From contig CAWBWT010000002.1 of NCBI GenBank assembly GCA_963792675.1, positions 1,116,001-1,180,000 of the forward strand: 64,000 bases of DNA, in the 5' to 3' direction. Source of the DNA: JBBROS01 sp963792675. Its GTDB lineage: Bacteria > Pseudomonadota > Alphaproteobacteria > Acetobacterales > Acetobacteraceae. Both the position numbers and the translations under genes were made by a program. Position 1 is the first letter of the stretch. Each line of letters starts with the position of its first letter. The notes under the pieces were generated by a model. The model saw only the letters and a list, made by a program, of their open reading frames with translations, did no database searches and was not told where the DNA came from. Below, in pieces: positions 60,930-64,000 of the stretch.

Positions 60930-61895
60930 ATGCTTCAAGCCGTGCCGATTCAACGACCACGTCCGAACGTTTCCGAGAATTCTGACGGGCAATCCGGCGC
61001 GCAAACCGCCGCCCGCTGGGATGCGGCCATCCGCGCAGGCGACTTTCCGGCCGCCTGGGCGGTGAGCGATGCGGTGCTGGCGGCCCGCGATCCGGCCCGG
61101 CGCGACGACCCGGCCTTGCCCTACCATCTGCGCTGGGTATGGGACGGGCGGCCGCTCGACGGCCGGCGGGTGCTGGTGCGCTGCTACCATGGGCTGGGCG
61201 ACACGCTGATGTTCGCCCGCTTCCTGCCAGTGCTGCGCGCCCGCGCCGCGCATGTCACGCTGGAGGTGCAGGGTGAGCTTTGCCCGCTGCTGGCCGGCTG
61301 GGCGGATCGGGTGCACCCGTTCGATCACGACGCGCCGCTGCCGCCGGACGAGGTGGACGTCGAGATCATGGAGCTCGCGCATGCCCTGCGCTGCCGGCCC
61401 GATGATGCGCCCTATGTGCAGGTGCCGCCGTTGGCGGATGGGGCCGGGCGGGTGGGCGTCTGTTGGCAGGCCGGGACTTGGGACCCGCCCCGCAGCGTGC
61501 CGCCGGCGCTGCTGCCGGCCGTTCTGGCGCCGCTGGCGCGGGTTGCGCCGCTGGTCAGCTTGCAGCGCGGGCCGGCTGCGGCCCATGCGCCCAGCCTTCC
61601 TGATCCGTTGGCCGGCAGCATGGATATCGCGGGGACCGCGGCGCTGATCGCCGGGCTGGAGGCGGTGGTGACGGTGGACACAATGCTGGCGCACCTGGCC
61701 GGGGCGCTCGGGCGGCCGGTGGTCGTCATGCTCAAGCCCGACGCGGACTGGCGCTGGGGTCATGGTGGGCGCAGCGCTTGGTACCGCACGGTGCGGCTGG
61801 TGCGGCAACGCACGGCCGGGGACTGGGCGGGCGTCGCGGCCGACGCCGCACGGGTCTTGACGGAGGCGGCCGGGGGGAACTTTGATTGTGCCTGA
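60930..61895 (+). CDS. Glycosyltransferase family 9-like protein
   Basis: 321-aa protein. L-V-R-C-Y-H-G-L-G-D-T-L-M-F-A-R-F-L at about 90-107 is the G-x-G-D hallmark of the ADP-heptose/GT9-like fold; V-G-V-C-W-Q-A-G lies mid-protein, and I-A-G-L-E-A-V-V-T-V-D-T-M-L-A-H-L-A-G-A-L-G-R-P forms the nucleotide-sugar site. Similar domains follow TPR repeats in other proteins; only a short helical N-terminus is present here. Likely involved in surface glycan or protein glycosylation with the two downstream transferases. Confidence 0.75.
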   Translation: MLQAVPIQRPRPNVSENSDGQSGAQTAARWDAAIRAGDFPAAWAVSDAVLAARDPARRDDPALPYHLRWVWDGRPLDGRRVLVRCYHGLGDTLMFARFLPVLRARAAHVTLEVQGELCPLLAGWADRVHPFDHDAPLPPDEVDVEIMELAHALRCRPDDAPYVQVPPLADGAGRVGVCWQAGTWDPPRSVPPALLPAVLAPLARVAPLVSLQRGPAAAHAPSLPDPLAGSMDIAGTAALIAGLEAVVTVDTMLAHLAGALGRPVVVMLKPDADWRWGHGGRSAWYRTVRLVRQRTAGDWAGVAADAARVLTEAAGGNFDCA

Positions 61896-61936
61896 CGTTT
61901 AGTTCAACTTACACTGCTCGGAGCCGTTCCGCCCCC

Positions 61937-63040
61937 GTGCCTCGTCCCTCGCCCCGGTCCCTGCGGATCGTCATCCTCGGCCTGACCATCACCTCGTCCT
62001 GGGGCAACGGCCACGCGACCACCTATCGCGGCCTGGTGCGGGCGCTGGCGCAGCGCGGGCACGAGGTGCTGTTCCTCGAGCGCGACAAGCCCTGGTATGC
62101 CGAGAACCGCGACCTGCCGGCGCCGCCATTCGGCGAGACGCGCTTGTATGACGGCGTGGACGCGCTCGATCGGCAATGGGCCGGGGCGATCCGCGACGCC
62201 GACCTGGTGATGGTCGGGTCGTACGTGCCGGACGGCGTCGCGGTCGGGCGCCTGGTGCAGCGCCTGGCGCGCGGGGTCACGGCCTTCTACGACATCGACA
62301 CGCCCGTCACCCTGGCCGCTCTGGCCGATGGGCGTTGCGACTACCTGACGCCGGACGTGCTGCGCGGCTTCGACCTCTACCTGTCGTTCACCGGCGGGCC
62401 CACGCTCGAGGAACTCGAGGGCGAGTGGGGCGCGCGGGCGGCCCGGGCGCTGTATTGCTCGGCCGACCCGGACATCTATCACCCGATCGCCGCGGCGCCG
62501 ATGGGCTGGGATCTCGGCTACCTCGGCACCTACAGCCCGGATCGGCAGCCGACCGTGGACGCGCTGCTGTGCCAGCCGGCCGGCGCCTGGGCGGAGGGCC
62601 GCTTCGTGGTGGCCGGCCCGCAATACCCGGATGCGCTCGCCTGGCCGGCCAATGTCGACCGCATCGAGCACTTGCCGCCCGACGAGCACCGCGGCTTCTA
62701 CTGCGGCCAGCGCTTCACCCTGAACGTGACCCGCGCCGACATGATCCGCCGCGGCTATTCGCCCAGCGTGCGGCTGTTCGAGGCGGCGGCGTGCGGCGTG
62801 CCGATCATCAGCGACTGGTGGGAGGGCCTGGACGAGCTGTTCCGGCCCGGCAACGAAATCCTGATCGCGCATGGCGCCGAGGACGTGCTGCGGATCGTCC
62901 GATCGATGCCGGAAGCGCAGCGAATGGCGATCGCCGCCGCGGCGCGGGCCCGGGTGCTGGGCGGCCACACCGCGAGCCACCGGGCGGAGACGCTCGAGGG
63001 CTACGCGCTGGAGGCGGCGCGGGCGCGGGTGGCGGCATGA
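61937..63040 (+). CDS. CgeB-like glycosyltransferase, first tandem copy
   Basis: 367 aa from GTG 61937; a TTG at 61886 in frame would overlap the GT9 stop. GT-B type protein: R-I-V-I-L-G-L-T-I-T-S-S-W-G-N-G-H-A at the start, F-Y-D-I-D-T-P-V-T, L-G-Y-L-G-T-Y-S-P-D-R-Q-P-T, and the C-terminal R-L-F-E-A-A-A-C-G-V-P-I-I-S-D-W-W, the donor-binding region of spore-maturation CgeB-like enzymes. Donor and acceptor are unknown. The stop overlaps the next, paralogous gene (ATGA). Confidence 0.82.
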   Translation: MPRPSPRSLRIVILGLTITSSWGNGHATTYRGLVRALAQRGHEVLFLERDKPWYAENRDLPAPPFGETRLYDGVDALDRQWAGAIRDADLVMVGSYVPDGVAVGRLVQRLARGVTAFYDIDTPVTLAALADGRCDYLTPDVLRGFDLYLSFTGGPTLEELEGEWGARAARALYCSADPDIYHPIAAAPMGWDLGYLGTYSPDRQPTVDALLCQPAGAWAEGRFVVAGPQYPDALAWPANVDRIEHLPPDEHRGFYCGQRFTLNVTRADMIRRGYSPSVRLFEAAACGVPIISDWWEGLDELFRPGNEILIAHGAEDVLRIVRSMPEAQRMAIAAAARARVLGGHTASHRAETLEGYALEAARARVAA

Positions 63041-64000
63041 GGATCGTGATCTTCGGCCTCAGCGTGTCGTCGTCGTGGGGCAACGGCCATGCCAGCCTAT
63101 GGCGCGGCCTGATCCGCGCGCTGCTGGCCGCCGGCCACCATGTGACGTTCTTCGAGCGCGACGTTGCCTACTACGCCGAGAACCGCGACTTGGACCGGCT
63201 GCCCGAGGGCGGCGAGCTGGTGCTCTATCACTACTGGCCCGATGTCGAGGACCAGGCGCGGCGGGCGCTGGACGCGGCCGACGTGGGGATGGTCACGTCC
63301 TACTGCCCGGACGCGCTGGCGGCGTCGCGCCTGGTGCTCGATCGGAGGCGGCCGGTCGGTTGCTTCTACGATCTGGACACGCCGGTCACCTTGGCCCGGC
63401 TCGAGGCCGGTGAGGCGGTCGACTACGTCGGGCCGGAGGGGCTGGCCGGGTTCGACCTGGTGCTGAGCTACACCGGCGGGCCGGCGCTGGACGCCTTGCG
63501 CGACCGGCTGGGCGCCCGGCGCGTGGCGCCGATCTACGGCTCGGTCGATCCCGACCTGCACCGGCCGGCGCCGAGCCGCCCGGACTATGCGGCCCTGCTT
63601 TCCTATATCGGCACCTATGCCGCGGACCGGCAGGCCGCGCTCGAGCGGCTGTTCGTCGAGCCCGCCCGGCTGCTGCCGCACGACCGGTTCGTGATCGCCG
63701 GGGCGCAATACCCGGACGGGTTCCCATGGACGCCGAACACCTGGTTCGTCCGCCATCTGCCGCCGCCGGAGCACCCGGCGTTCTATTGCTCGTCGCGCTT
63801 GACGCTGAACGTGACGCGGGAGCCGATGGCGCGCATGGGCTGGTGCCCGAGCGGCCGGCTGTTCGAGGCGGCGGCTTGCGGGGTGCCGATCCTGTCCGAC
63901 GCCTGGGCCGGGCTCGACGCCTTCTTCCAGCCCGGCGCCGAGGTCCTGGTCGCCGACACGACCGAGCAGGCGATGCAGGCGTTGTCGCTGCCCGACGGCG
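63037..64000 (+). CDS. CgeB-like glycosyltransferase, second tandem copy (3' end outside window)
   Basis: At least 321 aa, open to the window edge. It parallels the previous protein throughout: G-L-S-V-S-S-S-W-G-N-G-H-A-S, F-Y-D-L-D-T-P-V-T, Y-I-G-T-Y-A-A-D-R-Q, L-T-L-N-V-T-R-E and R-L-F-E-A-A-A-C-G-V-P-I-L-S-D-A-W. The pair arose by tandem duplication and has diverged, suggesting two successive transfer steps or different acceptors (inference). The start ATG overlaps the upstream stop. Confidence 0.82.
   Translation, partial: MRIVIFGLSVSSSWGNGHASLWRGLIRALLAAGHHVTFFERDVAYYAENRDLDRLPEGGELVLYHYWPDVEDQARRALDAADVGMVTSYCPDALAASRLVLDRRRPVGCFYDLDTPVTLARLEAGEAVDYVGPEGLAGFDLVLSYTGGPALDALRDRLGARRVAPIYGSVDPDLHRPAPSRPDYAALLSYIGTYAADRQAALERLFVEPARLLPHDRFVIAGAQYPDGFPWTPNTWFVRHLPPPEHPAFYCSSRLTLNVTREPMARMGWCPSGRLFEAAACGVPILSDAWAGLDAFFQPGAEVLVADTTEQAMQALSLPDG

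Overview
The window is very GC-rich, densely packed bacterial DNA. Frequent ATGA/GTGA start-stop overlaps, a complete SUF operon with SufU and SufT, tatB-tatC-serS, and a C-P lyase operon with a DUF1045 gene all point to an alphaproteobacterium. Rhodospirillales/Acetobacteraceae is the best guess, but that is inference from gene content only. Most of the sequence is ordinary chromosome. One compact peptide-export island, one degraded IS mosaic and one operon full of frame breaks stand out.

Layout. 0-2.8 kb: end of a peroxiredoxin, a thioredoxin-like [2Fe-2S] protein, a Ni/Co permease and a ReAV-type asparaginase. 2.9-9.2 kb: a RiPP/bacteriocin-like cluster made of a divergent 70-aa leader peptide, a 49-aa double-glycine peptide, a Cys-rich protein, a 77-aa peptide with nested repeats, HlyD, a C39-peptidase ABC exporter and a LanC-like protein. 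Two CRP-like palindromes lie in the divergent promoter region. 9.3-14.4 kb: an HxlR regulator, an SDR, EmrA/EmrB-type efflux genes and a 5'-truncated outer-membrane channel gene. 14.4-16.2 kb: remnants of IS66 and IS21 elements fused together. 16.6-25.4 kb: tRNA-Gln and housekeeping genes (ppx/gppA, rlmE, guaB, guaA, an RsmB-like methyltransferase). 25.5-28.0 kb: a small redox cluster with a LysR regulator. 28.1-34.5 kb: lipid-linked sugar/glycosyltransferase genes, one frameshifted. 34.6-41.1 kb: the complete suf operon (Rrf2 regulator, sufB, C, D, S, U, T, A). 41.0-42.6 kb: an SDR and an enoyl-CoA hydratase. 42.6-49.9 kb: the phn (C-P lyase) locus, divergent from phnF. 49.9-55.3 kb: a racemase, an MBL-fold hydrolase, a Zn-alcohol dehydrogenase and a GGDEF-EAL protein. 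55.5-58.2 kb: tatB, tatC, serS. 58.2-60.9 kb: an AtzG/AtzE-like pair and nhaA. 60.9-64 kb: a GT9-like protein and two tandem CgeB-like glycosyltransferases, the last one cut by the window end.

How the parts work together. In the peptide island the exporter's C39 domain should cut double-glycine leaders, and HlyD should bridge the envelope. The LanC-like enzyme suggests a modification step, yet two of the three candidate precursors contain no cysteine, so a classical lanthipeptide is unlikely. In the phn locus every gene is recognisable at nearly the exact family length, but about 18 single-base frame breaks fall within 5.8 kb. That is either a local sequence-quality problem or very recent decay. 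The suf, tat/serS and gua regions look intact.
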